Source: Ferrimonas sediminum (GTDB taxonomy: Bacteria > Pseudomonadota > Gammaproteobacteria > Enterobacterales > Shewanellaceae). From it: a stretch of 42,934 bases of DNA. The notes under the pieces are model-generated. The model made no database searches, was not told the DNA's origin, and worked only from the letters and a program-made list of their open reading frames with translations. The stretch covers positions 1 to 42,934 of the forward strand of contig NZ_FNEM01000025.1 in the NCBI RefSeq assembly GCF_900100175.1, given 5' to 3'. This document shows positions 35,076-42,906 of this stretch, in pieces (position 1 is the first letter of the stretch; every line of letters begins with the position of its first letter). The translations under genes were made by a program, and so were the position numbers.

Positions 35076-35168
35076 GAACCAGCGAAAAGCCCTGAAAGTA
35101 CCGATTTTGCCCTTCCCGCTTGGGAAATGCCACCGAGGCAGCAACAAAATCCAAAGTTTTGATTTTCA

Positions 35169-35199
35169 CCCGGGCTGCCAGTAAAAGCTGGCAACCGGG
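35169..35199. other. Strong interrupted hairpin in a divergent intergenic region
   Basis: CCCGG and TGCCAG pair with CTGGCA and CCGGG around the 6-nt loop TAAAAG, giving 11 base pairs with one small internal loop. There is no T run on either side. It lies between the divergent transglycosylase and LysE genes and is not explained by a terminator. Confidence 0.4.
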
Positions 35200-35294
35200 A
35201 TCGCATTTGTCGAAAGTGACGATAACGCAACTCTTTACAGCGACCGTAAACGCTGATTAAATGCGCCCCTTTCGTACTAACCCAGTAACAAAAG

Positions 35295-35912
35295 ATGTCA
35301 ACCGAGCTGTATCTGGTTTATCTGACGACGGTCATTGTGCTGTTGATCGCCCCTGGCCCCATGACCCTGCTGACCCTGTCAACCAGCGTCCGCTACGGGC
35401 ACCGAAAAGCCCTGGCAACCGTATTGGGTTCCAACCTGGCCGGCCTGTTGCTGATGATTCTGTCTGCCACCGGCATCGGCGCGCTGATCACCAGCAATGC
35501 CGCCCTGTATGAAGTGCTGCGCTACGCCGGCGCCGCCTACCTGTTGTGGCTGGGCTTCTCCGCCTGGCGCTCCCGCCCCAGCGAAACCCTGGAATCGAGC
35601 TTTACCTACCGCAACAGCTGCAGCTTCAGCCTGTTCAAACAGACCCTGTTTGTCGGCCTGGCCAACCCTAAGGGCCTGATCTTCTTTGCGGCGCTGTTTC
35701 CCCAGTTTCTCGATGCCAGCAAACCGATGCAGCCACAACTGCTGGTGCTGTGTTCCACCTTCACGGCGGTGGATTTCGTGATTCTGAACCTGGTGGCCTT
35801 TGGTGGCTGCCGGTTGGCGAACCGCTTATGCAGCACCACGGCCCAGCGTCGTTTCAACCGCCTGTGTGGCCTTACCTTCATTGGTCTGGGCAGCGTTATG
35901 GTGATTGCCTGA
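35295..35912 (+). CDS. LysE/RhtB family amino acid exporter
   Basis: A 205-residue membrane protein with about six segments. The N-terminal VIVLLIAPGPMTLLTLSTSVRYGHRKA and the central GLANPKGLIFFAALFPQF are the two hallmark regions of the LysE/RhtB family. Members export amino acids such as threonine, homoserine or lysine; the substrate here cannot be told. The ATG at 35295 has a weak AAAAG upstream. A strong terminator follows. Confidence 0.92.
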   Translation: MSTELYLVYLTTVIVLLIAPGPMTLLTLSTSVRYGHRKALATVLGSNLAGLLLMILSATGIGALITSNAALYEVLRYAGAAYLLWLGFSAWRSRPSETLESSFTYRNSCSFSLFKQTLFVGLANPKGLIFFAALFPQFLDASKPMQPQLLVLCSTFTAVDFVILNLVAFGGCRLANRLCSTTAQRRFNRLCGLTFIGLGSVMVIA

Positions 35913-35931
35913 GCCCCGAGGCTCAAGCAGC

Positions 35932-35957
35932 AAAAAGGCCGCTTCGCGGCCTTTTTT
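35932..35957. terminator. Bidirectional terminator after the LysE-family gene
   Basis: The stem GGCCGC/GCGGCC with loop TTC has A and T runs at the sides. It ends 2 bases before the stop codon of the convergent lipoprotein gene and can serve both. Confidence 0.9.
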
Positions 35958-35959
35958 GA

Positions 35960-36376
35960 TCAGGGCTCAAGATGACACTGAACCGGTTCCTGTTTCCACA
36001 CCACCGGCTGCCAGTAGTCTGTTTTCGAGCTTGGTACCTCCACAGGCGTCTCAAACCTGGCTCCGAGGTGGTATTCCACCCCGGCCTCCACCCTGAGGGT
36101 AAACTCCTTGTAATGGCGGTCTCTCAGGCTGATACCCAGACGAGGATCGTCGATAAGCTCCACCACCCTCAGAGTATGGGTGCCAGGGGCAAGCCGGTAA
36201 CTGGCTTTGGTCACCACATTGGTGTCATCAATGCGGGTCACCACTGCCCGAAACAGGTTTTCAGTTTCCGGTGGCTGGTGAAACGTCGATAGCTCGCCAC
36301 ACAGCCCCTGTTGATCGTCGTGACTGGCACAGGCGGTCAATATCAATGCCACACTGCCTACCAACGCTCTGCGCAT
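35960..36376 (-). CDS. Predicted lipoprotein of unknown function
   Basis: A 138-residue protein. The signal peptide MRRALVGSVALILTAC ends in the lipobox LTAC (Cys16). The mature part has two further Cys (near the N-terminus and in the last few residues), possibly a disulfide, and reads as a beta-rich domain (LAPGTHTLRVVELIDD, FTLRVEAGVEYHLGARFE). This resembles carbohydrate-binding or PEGA-like folds, but I do not recognise the family. The ATG at 36376 follows GGGAGG. It lies 12 nt after gshA and is probably the last gene of that operon. Confidence 0.8.
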   Translation of the reverse strand: MRRALVGSVALILTACASHDDQQGLCGELSTFHQPPETENLFRAVVTRIDDTNVVTKASYRLAPGTHTLRVVELIDDPRLGISLRDRHYKEFTLRVEAGVEYHLGARFETPVEVPSSKTDYWQPVVWKQEPVQCHLEP

Positions 36377-36388
36377 TCTGCCTCCCGA

Positions 36389-37972
36389 TCAACTCTGGAA
36401 ATAGTGTTTCAGATAAGCTTCAAAGGTGCCGGTTTGCTTATGCTCCAGTTGCTGCTGCCGCAGCAATGACTGACTGACCTCATCCTGCAGGCGCCCTTCC
36501 GACAAGCTGGCGTAATCCCTGGCCAGCAGATGGACGGTGTGTGCCTTGGCCAGCGCCATGGCCGGGTTGTCCAGTTGACGATGTTCGGCCATCAGGCGTC
36601 CGGACAGGGTGTGCCCGGGCTCGGCGATGGCCGGACGCCACAATGCCAGGGCATCCTGATACTGAGAATCCCCATTGAGGTCGTCAATAACATCGGCAAT
36701 CTTCGACCAGCGCTCAAAACTCTGTTGCAGCCACTGGGCCAGGGCAATCTGCTCGCCACAGCCGGTCTCCAGCTGCAGTCCGGGCTTACGCCCCTGGGTC
36801 ACCACCGACTCAAAATTGCGCTGAGTCTGCAACTGGCAGGCGTCGGTCCAGCAAGGACTGGGCAACAGGGCACAATCCAGCAGGAACAGATCCAGCAACA
36901 GAATCTGGTCGCGGCCGATCCCCAGCGGCTCAAACGGATTGACGTCCAGAGTCCGCACCTCGATGTACTCCACCCCGGCACGGGCCAGCGCATCGGAAGG
37001 GGTTTCCCCTGAGTGGGTGGTGCGCTTGGGCCGAATGGAGGAGTAAAGCTCGTTCTCGATCTGCAGGATATTGGCGTTCAACTGCAGCAGCTGTCCATCC
37101 TGCTCAATCCCCAATTTGGCAAACTGTGCCGACGGCAGGGTAATGGCACGCTTCAAGTCGGCCACATACTGGTCCACCGAGTTGTAGCGAATCTGCAGAT
37201 TGGCCTGCTCGCTGTTGGTGTAGCCCAGATCGCTCATGCGCAATGAGGTGGCATAGGGCAGTGTCAGCAACCCGGATGGCAGGGTGTCGAACTCGAACGG
37301 CACCTCGCGCCCCTCAAGGAACGACGGGCACAGCGTTGGGGAGGCGCCAAACAGGTAGGGCAGAACCCAGGCCTGATGACGGAAGTTTCGAATCAGGTGG
37401 AAGTACCCGTCTGAAATCACCTCCTGGCTGTCGCTGCCCTTAAGGCCTTTCCACAGCGCTTTAGGCAGGGAAAAGTTAAAATGCACACCGGCAATGGACT
37501 GCATCTTGGCACCGTACCGACGCTTAAGCCCCTCGCGGTAGAGGGTTTTCATTCGACCGACGTGGGAGTCACCGTACTGGGCGATGGGCACATCTTCGTG
37601 ATCATCAATAAAACAGGGCATGGACTGGGGCCACAGGTACTGGCCTTCAATACGCTCACTGACAAAATGGTGAACGTCCCCCAGTTCGGCCAACAGGTTA
37701 TCGACGTTGTCGTTCACCCCGGTGATCAGCTCAAGCAGAGACTCCGAAAAATCGGTGGTGATCCACTTGTTGGTAAGTGCCGATCCCAACACCTCGGGGT
37801 GGGGATCTCTGGCCAAGGCGCCCTGCGGAAGGATGCGCAACGCTTCACGCTCAATGCCCCGTTGCAGCTTCTGCAAAGCTTGTCGACCTTCCCCTTGGGC
37901 CAGGCGACTCAGATTCTGTTCAAATTCGGTCAAGCCAGATTCTCGCGTGGATGGGAGGGCCAAGCCCTCCAC
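36389..37972 (-). CDS. gshA: Glutamate-cysteine ligase (type 1)
   Basis: A 527-residue enzyme, close to E. coli GshA (518). It makes gamma-glutamylcysteine, the first step to glutathione, which maiA also needs. Blocks such as GIEREALRILPQG, TDFSESLLELITG, GVHFNFSLP, IEVRTLDVNPFEPLGI and SELARKxx-like C-terminal helices are family-typical, apart from variation in the last. The start is uncertain: the GTG at 37972 opens the frame, but the next seven codons form a hairpin (37954-37970), and a TTG further in is possible. It follows the M16 peptidase gene by 20 nt. Confidence 0.93.
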   Translation of the reverse strand: MEGLALPSTRESGLTEFEQNLSRLAQGEGRQALQKLQRGIEREALRILPQGALARDPHPEVLGSALTNKWITTDFSESLLELITGVNDNVDNLLAELGDVHHFVSERIEGQYLWPQSMPCFIDDHEDVPIAQYGDSHVGRMKTLYREGLKRRYGAKMQSIAGVHFNFSLPKALWKGLKGSDSQEVISDGYFHLIRNFRHQAWVLPYLFGASPTLCPSFLEGREVPFEFDTLPSGLLTLPYATSLRMSDLGYTNSEQANLQIRYNSVDQYVADLKRAITLPSAQFAKLGIEQDGQLLQLNANILQIENELYSSIRPKRTTHSGETPSDALARAGVEYIEVRTLDVNPFEPLGIGRDQILLLDLFLLDCALLPSPCWTDACQLQTQRNFESVVTQGRKPGLQLETGCGEQIALAQWLQQSFERWSKIADVIDDLNGDSQYQDALALWRPAIAEPGHTLSGRLMAEHRQLDNPAMALAKAHTVHLLARDYASLSEGRLQDEVSQSLLRQQQLEHKQTGTFEAYLKHYFQS

Positions 37973-37992
37973 TAAATTAGAAAAAAACGATT

Positions 37993-40833
37993 TTACAGTG
38001 TCAGTGGCTTCACTTCATAGCCCAAAGCGATCAATGGCGCTTCAATGGTGGTTTTATCACCAACCACCAGAATGATCATCCGACTCAGATCCAGCTCCTT
38101 ACGGGCCAGTTGATTCAGTTCATTCAGGCTGATGGTGTTGATCAACGCTCCCTGCTGGGCCACAAAGTTATCAGGCAGGTTGTAGCGCTGCAGCTTGCCC
38201 AGGAAACGGGCCTTCTGGCCTGGAGTTTCAAACTTGAGGGCGTCGGACTGGGTCACCGAGGCGCGCATGAAGTCGAGCTCCTGCCGGGTCATGCCGTTTT
38301 CGGCAAAACCGGTCATTTCACCGAGAAACTCTTTGACCGACTCCGCAGTCACGTCGCTGCGCACACTGGCTCCGGCTACGAAACTGCCCAGTTCCGGCCC
38401 GCCACTGAAGCCGCTGCGAGCGCCATAGGTGTAGCCCTTGTCTTCGCGCAGGTTGAGGTTGATGCGGCTGTTGAATGCGCCCCCCAGAGGGTAGTTCATC
38501 AATCCGGCTTTAAAGTACTCACCCAATGCATCGAAAGGCAGGCCGCGTCGGCCGATCTTAATGACCGATTGCGCCGCACCGGGTTTATCCATCAGATAGA
38601 TGACCGGCCCCTTAGTTGAGGGCATTCGGACCAGCTTGGGCCACTGGGCGGCCTGGCCCTGCCAGTTTGCCAACCAGTCAAGTTTGCTCATCAGGGTGCG
38701 CTCGTCGATGTCGGACACCGCGACTACACTGGCGTTGCCACCACGGAACTGTTGCTGATAGAAGCCCTTGACCTGCTCCAGAGTCAGGGCCGATACCGTC
38801 TCCAGGGTGCCGCTCAGGGGTTGTCCCATGGGGTTATCGACACCAAACAACAGCTGGCTCCAGGCGGTACTGGCCAGCCAGGCGGGGTCATTGGCCTGAT
38901 GCTGCAGCCCTTGCAGTTGCTGCACCTTGACCCGCTCAAAGTCTTCAGGACGGAACGCCGGCTTAAACAGGCGTTCCTGCAGCAATGCCAGGGTCGCATC
39001 CAGATTCTGAGTCAGAGTGCTGACGTTAACGTAGGTGCGGTAGCCAGAGGCCGAGATGGAGATTGAGGAACCCAGCTTTTCCAGTTCCTGAGCCATCTGT
39101 TCGGTGGTCATAGAGTCAGTGGACTCATCCATCATCGCTGCCGTCAACCGGGCCAGACCGGCCTGATTGGCCGGGGTCAGCCTCTGCCCCCCTTCCAGGG
39201 CGATGAGGATCTCGGTAGTGGGCGTCTCCAGGCTTTGGGTACCCACCACCTCGATGCCGTTGCCGAGAGTGCGGGTCCACAAGCCAGGCACTTTCAACTG
39301 CGGCGCCGGCCCGGCGGGTGGCACCTGGCTACGGTCAAAGGTGTCCTGAATCACTGCCGGCACCACCTTTTGGGCGTGGGCCAGGGTGGCAGGGTCGATG
39401 GGCTCGGGGGCAGTGAAGGTCGGATTGGCCGCGGCCAGTCCGGTTTGCCCCGGTGGCACCACGCTCATGATCACCGCGTGCTGACCTTTGAGGTAGGTAT
39501 TAAACACCCGCATGACGTCATCGGCACTGACATTACGATACCGCTCCAGATCCGTCTGCAGCAGGTCGGGCTCACCAAAGAAGGTCTGGTTATAGGCCAG
39601 TGAGGTCACCTTGCCACGCACACTCTGCAAGCCAAAAATGGTGCCGGCTTCATGGCCAACCTGAGCCTTCAGCAGATCCTCTTCGGTGACCCCACGCTGC
39701 TCAAATTCGGCAATGGATTGACGAATTACGGTTTCGATATCCGCCAGTTTTGGCATTTTGGCCGGGTTGGCCAGGGCATACAGGGTGAACTCACAGGACA
39801 GCTCGCGACAGGGATGACTGACCCCGGCCTGCACCGCCAACCCGGCTTTGACCAAGTTTTTATAGAAGATCGAGGTTTGACCGCCGCCGAGAATGTCGGC
39901 CAGCAGATCCAGCGCCGCCTCATCCTGATGACGGGCATAGACGGTGGGGAAGGAGAGGTAGATCAGTGGCAGATGGACCTTATCTTCCAGAGTCAGGTAA
40001 CGGTCTTCCGAGAGCTGTGCGGGTGCTTTAGGCGCCTGCTCCACAGCCGGCCCCCGCGGGATGGGGCCAAAGTACTTCACCACCCACTCCAGCACCTGCT
40101 GACGATCGAAGTCGCCGCCGATGGTGAGGGTGGCATTATTGGGGCCATACCAGCGGGCAAAGAAGGCCCGAAGATCATCGACGCTGCCGTTATCCAACTC
40201 CTCCATCCAGCCAATGACCGGCCAGGAGTAAGGGTGCCCCTGAGGGTACAGCGCCTGGTGCACCAGCTCATTGAGACGGCCATAGGGCTGATTATCGACC
40301 CGCTGGCCACGTTCGTTCTTCACCGTCGCCCGCTGCACCTCAAACGCCTGCTCGGTGACGGCCGGCAACAGGAAGCCCATGCGATCGGCTTCCAGCCACA
40401 ACATCTTCTCCAGCTGATTGGCCGGGACGGTTTCAAAGTAGTTGGTTCGATCGCTGTTGGTGGTGCCGTTTAGGGTGCCGCCGGACTCGGTCACCAGCTG
40501 AAAGTGTTGTTCATCGGCAACGTGCTGCGAGCCCTGAAACATCATGTGTTCGAAGAAGTGCGCGAACCCGGACTTACCCAACTCCTCTCTGGCCGAGCCG
40601 ACGTGATAGGTCACGTCCAGATGCACCAGGGGGTCGGAGCGATCCTGATGCAGCACCACGGTCAGGCCATTTTCTAGCTGAAACTTTTCGTAAGGAATTG
40701 TGATTTCGGCCTGCGGGGCCGGGTTTGAGCCCAAATAGGTGACGCCTGACGGCAATGACGGCTGCGGTGCTTCGGATGCACATCCGATCAACGCCAGCGC
40801 CAAACACAGGGCTAACGGCTTAAATAGCTTCAC
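37993..40833 (-). CDS. M16 family (pitrilysin-like) zinc peptidase, lipoprotein
   Basis: A 946-residue protein of two tandem M16 halves. The signal peptide ends in the lipobox LIGC (Cys18), so it is membrane-anchored in the periplasm. The inverted zinc motif HFFEH (92-96) is in the first half, with a downstream Glu expected in ERGQRVDNQPYG. The second half (from about 510) lacks the motif, as usual. Such enzymes degrade peptides in a closed chamber. The GTG at 40833 has AGGAGG 8 nt upstream. It is followed closely by gshA and a small lipoprotein gene. Confidence 0.93.
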   Translation of the reverse strand: MKLFKPLALCLALALIGCASEAPQPSLPSGVTYLGSNPAPQAEITIPYEKFQLENGLTVVLHQDRSDPLVHLDVTYHVGSAREELGKSGFAHFFEHMMFQGSQHVADEQHFQLVTESGGTLNGTTNSDRTNYFETVPANQLEKMLWLEADRMGFLLPAVTEQAFEVQRATVKNERGQRVDNQPYGRLNELVHQALYPQGHPYSWPVIGWMEELDNGSVDDLRAFFARWYGPNNATLTIGGDFDRQQVLEWVVKYFGPIPRGPAVEQAPKAPAQLSEDRYLTLEDKVHLPLIYLSFPTVYARHQDEAALDLLADILGGGQTSIFYKNLVKAGLAVQAGVSHPCRELSCEFTLYALANPAKMPKLADIETVIRQSIAEFEQRGVTEEDLLKAQVGHEAGTIFGLQSVRGKVTSLAYNQTFFGEPDLLQTDLERYRNVSADDVMRVFNTYLKGQHAVIMSVVPPGQTGLAAANPTFTAPEPIDPATLAHAQKVVPAVIQDTFDRSQVPPAGPAPQLKVPGLWTRTLGNGIEVVGTQSLETPTTEILIALEGGQRLTPANQAGLARLTAAMMDESTDSMTTEQMAQELEKLGSSISISASGYRTYVNVSTLTQNLDATLALLQERLFKPAFRPEDFERVKVQQLQGLQHQANDPAWLASTAWSQLLFGVDNPMGQPLSGTLETVSALTLEQVKGFYQQQFRGGNASVVAVSDIDERTLMSKLDWLANWQGQAAQWPKLVRMPSTKGPVIYLMDKPGAAQSVIKIGRRGLPFDALGEYFKAGLMNYPLGGAFNSRINLNLREDKGYTYGARSGFSGGPELGSFVAGASVRSDVTAESVKEFLGEMTGFAENGMTRQELDFMRASVTQSDALKFETPGQKARFLGKLQRYNLPDNFVAQQGALINTISLNELNQLARKELDLSRMIILVVGDKTTIEAPLIALGYEVKPLTL

Positions 40834-40877
40834 TGAATTCCCTCCTGATACCGGCTGAGACGCGGGTTGCAGCCAGC

Positions 40878-41312
40878 CTAGATACTTGAAACTACCCCCA
40901 GTGTAGTTAGGGCAATCACCAAGTATCGAAAAAATTTACCTACGAATATCAGAAGACTACTAGATAACAGTGAAAACCGGAACCATCCCGCCAGTAAGGG
41001 GATTGCGTCGCCGATAATGGGCAACCAGGCCAACAACAGACTCCAGACACCGTATTGCTGCACCTTGGGAACCAGCCATTGGTGTTTGTCGTTCAGCAGC
41101 GATTCGGGAGACTTTCGACGGCTGGCAAGGTAGCCGAGAAGGAAGCTGGTCATAGAGCCCAGGGTATTGCCGATGGTGGCCACCAGAACAAACGCCAGCC
41201 AGGGGTCAGGGGAGTTTTGTACCCAGTAGGCCAGTAACAACTCGGAACCGCCGGGCGCCAGGGTGGCCGAGATAAAGGCGCTGGCAAACAGGCTCCAAAA
41301 GGCCGTCAACAT
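40878..41312 (-). CDS. YqaA family (DedA/SNARE-associated-like) membrane protein
   Basis: A 144-residue protein with four to five membrane segments. SATLAPGGSELLLAYW near the N-terminus, GNTLGSMTSFLLGYLASRR in the middle and LLAWLPIIGDAIPLLAGWFR towards the end match the YqaA group of VTT/DedA-like proteins. Relatives have been linked to lipid scrambling or membrane homeostasis; no specific role is known. It lies 15 nt after nsrR and is likely co-transcribed with it. Confidence 0.87.
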   Translation of the reverse strand: MLTAFWSLFASAFISATLAPGGSELLLAYWVQNSPDPWLAFVLVATIGNTLGSMTSFLLGYLASRRKSPESLLNDKHQWLVPKVQQYGVWSLLLAWLPIIGDAIPLLAGWFRFSLLSSSLLIFVGKFFRYLVIALTTLGVVSSI

Positions 41313-41327
41313 GGCGAGCGCCTGGGC

Positions 41328-41765
41328 TTATTCGACCGTTTCGGAGGGGATCATCAGAGCCTTAAGCTCTGAGTTGTTGGTGAGCATGTCAGCCAGGGTG
41401 TAGTTATCCAGGGTCGACAAGAAGGCCTGGGTGGCTTCTTCCAGCACACTCTTCAACCGGCAGGCCGGCAGGATTTTACAGTAGGGTTCGCCACAGTTGA
41501 TCAACTGCAGCGGCTCGAGCGCGCGAATCACTTGGCCGAGTCCAATCTCCTCCGGCTTCATTGCCAGGCAGATGCCGCCTTTTTTCCCACGCACGGTTCT
41601 GACAAAGCCTGCATGCCCCAGCTTATTGATCACTTTAACCATGTGATTACGCGATACGCCATAGGTCTCCGTCACCTTGGTGATGCTGGTCAATTCCCCT
41701 TCGGGAAGGGTGGCCATGAAAAGCAGAGATCGGAATGCGAAATCGCTGAAGCTGGTGAGTTGCAA
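41328..41765 (-). CDS. nsrR: NsrR, nitric oxide-sensing Rrf2 family repressor
   Basis: A 145-residue Rrf2 protein. The N-terminal winged helix reads [23 protein letters not shown]. The three Fe-S ligands are Cys91, Cys96 and Cys102 ([17 protein letters not shown]), with Asp8 conserved. The C-terminal [10 protein letters not shown] is typical of NsrR and separates it from IscR. Nitric oxide attacks the cluster and derepresses detoxification genes. The start is TTG at 41765, supported by GGAGGT 4 nt upstream and by alignment to MQLTSF. The leader can fold back on the ribosome binding site. Confidence 0.93.
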   Translation of the reverse strand: MQLTSFSDFAFRSLLFMATLPEGELTSITKVTETYGVSRNHMVKVINKLGHAGFVRTVRGKKGGICLAMKPEEIGLGQVIRALEPLQLINCGEPYCKILPACRLKSVLEEATQAFLSTLDNYTLADMLTNNSELKALMIPSETVE

Positions 41766-41768
41766 GTT

Positions 41769-41795
41769 ACCTCCAAAACTCCCCGGAAGGGAGGT
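41769..41795 (-). promoter_or_regulatory. nsrR leader: ribosome binding site with competing hairpins
   Basis: In mRNA order the leader has ACCTCCC, TTCC, GGGGAG, TTTT, then the ribosome binding site GGAGGT. ACCTCC can pair with GGAGGT and hide the site; alternatively CTCCC can pair with the nearer GGGAG and leave it free. The start is the weak codon TTG, which would make such control effective. This is inference from sequence only. Confidence 0.35.
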
Positions 41796-41838
41796 GAATC
41801 TGGCATCAGAACCTCAAATTGAAGCCCGATGGCAAAGC

Positions 41839-42237
41839 CTAAAAGCGCTGAGCTTGTAAACAGCTGTAGCGATCAATGCGGGTTTCCTGAACCGTTTCAC
41901 CACTGCTGCTTTGATACTGGTGACGATATACCATGCCGAGCTCCAATCGCTTGCGGTAATAGCTGCTGCTGCAGAAACTGTTGACCGTCTCCTGACTGTG
42001 ATTTTCCACCACGGCGCCGAAGGCCCCAAGGCGATGGCTATCCAGCTGGCGGTAATGCATGATCATCACGCCATCTTCATACTCGGCATTAATGAAGTTG
42101 GGGTTCTGGCTCTGACCAATACCACCATTGAGATCCCGCACCAGTTGCTGACTCTCTTTATCGAGCCAATCAGGCACGGTATCGAACCAGGCGTAGCCCG
42201 GAACAGCAAGCAGAGACAGCAGTAACAGTAAGCGCAT
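41839..42237 (-). CDS. Small secreted protein of unknown function
   Basis: A 132-residue protein. A classical signal peptide (MRLLLLLSLLAVPGYA, predicted cut after AYA or nearby) suggests a periplasmic or exported protein of about 115 residues. The mature part has two Cys (FCSSSYY and YSCLQAQ), which may form a disulfide. The family is not recognised. It lies upstream of nsrR on the same strand, with a 73-nt gap. The ATG at 42237 has a weak ribosome binding site. Confidence 0.75.
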   Translation of the reverse strand: MRLLLLLSLLAVPGYAWFDTVPDWLDKESQQLVRDLNGGIGQSQNPNFINAEYEDGVMIMHYRQLDSHRLGAFGAVVENHSQETVNSFCSSSYYRKRLELGMVYRHQYQSSSGETVQETRIDRYSCLQAQRF

Positions 42238-42363
42238 AATTAAACCGGAAAATCCCTAACGGACTAATGCTACACCCGATTGGCTAAATAAAAAGCCATA
42301 TCGGCGAATATTTACACACATTCAACACCGGAGAAACAAAAACACCACAAAGGATGGTGGCCA

Positions 42364-42438
42364 ATGTTCGTTCTGGTAATTAAATCACTTCAGCATTCGG
42401 TGTTTCGCGAAAAGCTCGGCCGCACCGGAAAGCGCTAG
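42364..42438 (+). CDS. Possible 24-residue peptide (doubtful)
   Basis: ATG to TAG encodes MFVLVIKSLQHSVFREKLGR plus TGKR, a short hydrophobic N-terminus followed by a basic tail. AAAGGA lies 9 nt before the ATG, and a hairpin with a T run follows within 40 nt. Such frames arise by chance, so this is only a candidate. Confidence 0.2.
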   Translation: MFVLVIKSLQHSVFREKLGRTGKR

Positions 42439-42586
42439 TGTAATGATTCTATCGGCAATCGGCATCATTTTTTACCCTCATTCGGGTGAAACTGTCGCAT
42501 TCATCGCTCAAGCCCGACTTTAGGCAACCGCGGTACGCGCCACTTTTCGTTGAACCGGAGAAGACGGAGTTCATTGTCGATTGCGT

Positions 42587-42592
42587 TATAAT
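42587..42592 (+). promoter_or_regulatory. Candidate -10 element for the small membrane protein gene
   Basis: A perfect TATAAT lies 62 nt before the ATG at 42655, in an AT-rich context. No good -35 hexamer was found at the standard spacing, so this is tentative. Confidence 0.35.
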
Positions 42593-42654
42593 TAAACTAT
42601 TGGTATCAATAAATAATCAGCTTTACCACCAGACACTGTCCAGAGGAGCCTTGA

Positions 42655-42831
42655 ATGATCGGACGACTGTTTCTGCTGCCCATCGTGCTGTCACTGCTAT
42701 GGTGCCTGTTTCTGACCGTAAACGGGTACAGCTTGCAGCAGGGAAAGAAAGGCTTTTACGGGATTTTTGTGTTCTGCGGCCTGGTGATGGCGTTCTTCAC
42801 CCTGATGATCTGGCTGACGAACCCCTACTAA
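42655..42831 (+). CDS. 58-residue small membrane protein of unknown function
   Basis: The frame from the ATG at 42655 encodes 58 residues. It has two hydrophobic helices (LFLLPIVLSLLWCLFLTV and GIFVFCGLVMAFFTLMIWL) joined by a short polar loop (NGYSLQQGKKGFY), a two-pass hairpin topology. GAGGAG lies 7 nt upstream, a strong ribosome binding site. A TATAAT element lies further upstream, and a terminator follows downstream at 42907. The family is not recognised. Confidence 0.8.
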   Translation: MIGRLFLLPIVLSLLWCLFLTVNGYSLQQGKKGFYGIFVFCGLVMAFFTLMIWLTNPY

Positions 42832-42906
42832 GGGATCGGATGGGTTGAGGCGGAGGAGAGAAGCAGCGCTTTCTCCGCCTAAGCAACAACCCTGACAAGC
42901 GCGCAT

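Larger units (their letters stand above)
42238..42654. other. 417-nt AT-richer intergenic region
   Basis: No convincing conventional gene here. It contains a possible 24-codon reading frame (42364-42438), a weak hairpin with AATGAT/ATCATT arms and a T run (42442-42474), a TGGCT/AGCCA dyad (42281-42298) and a TATAAT element (42587-42592). It is lower in GC than the surrounding genes. Confidence 0.5.
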
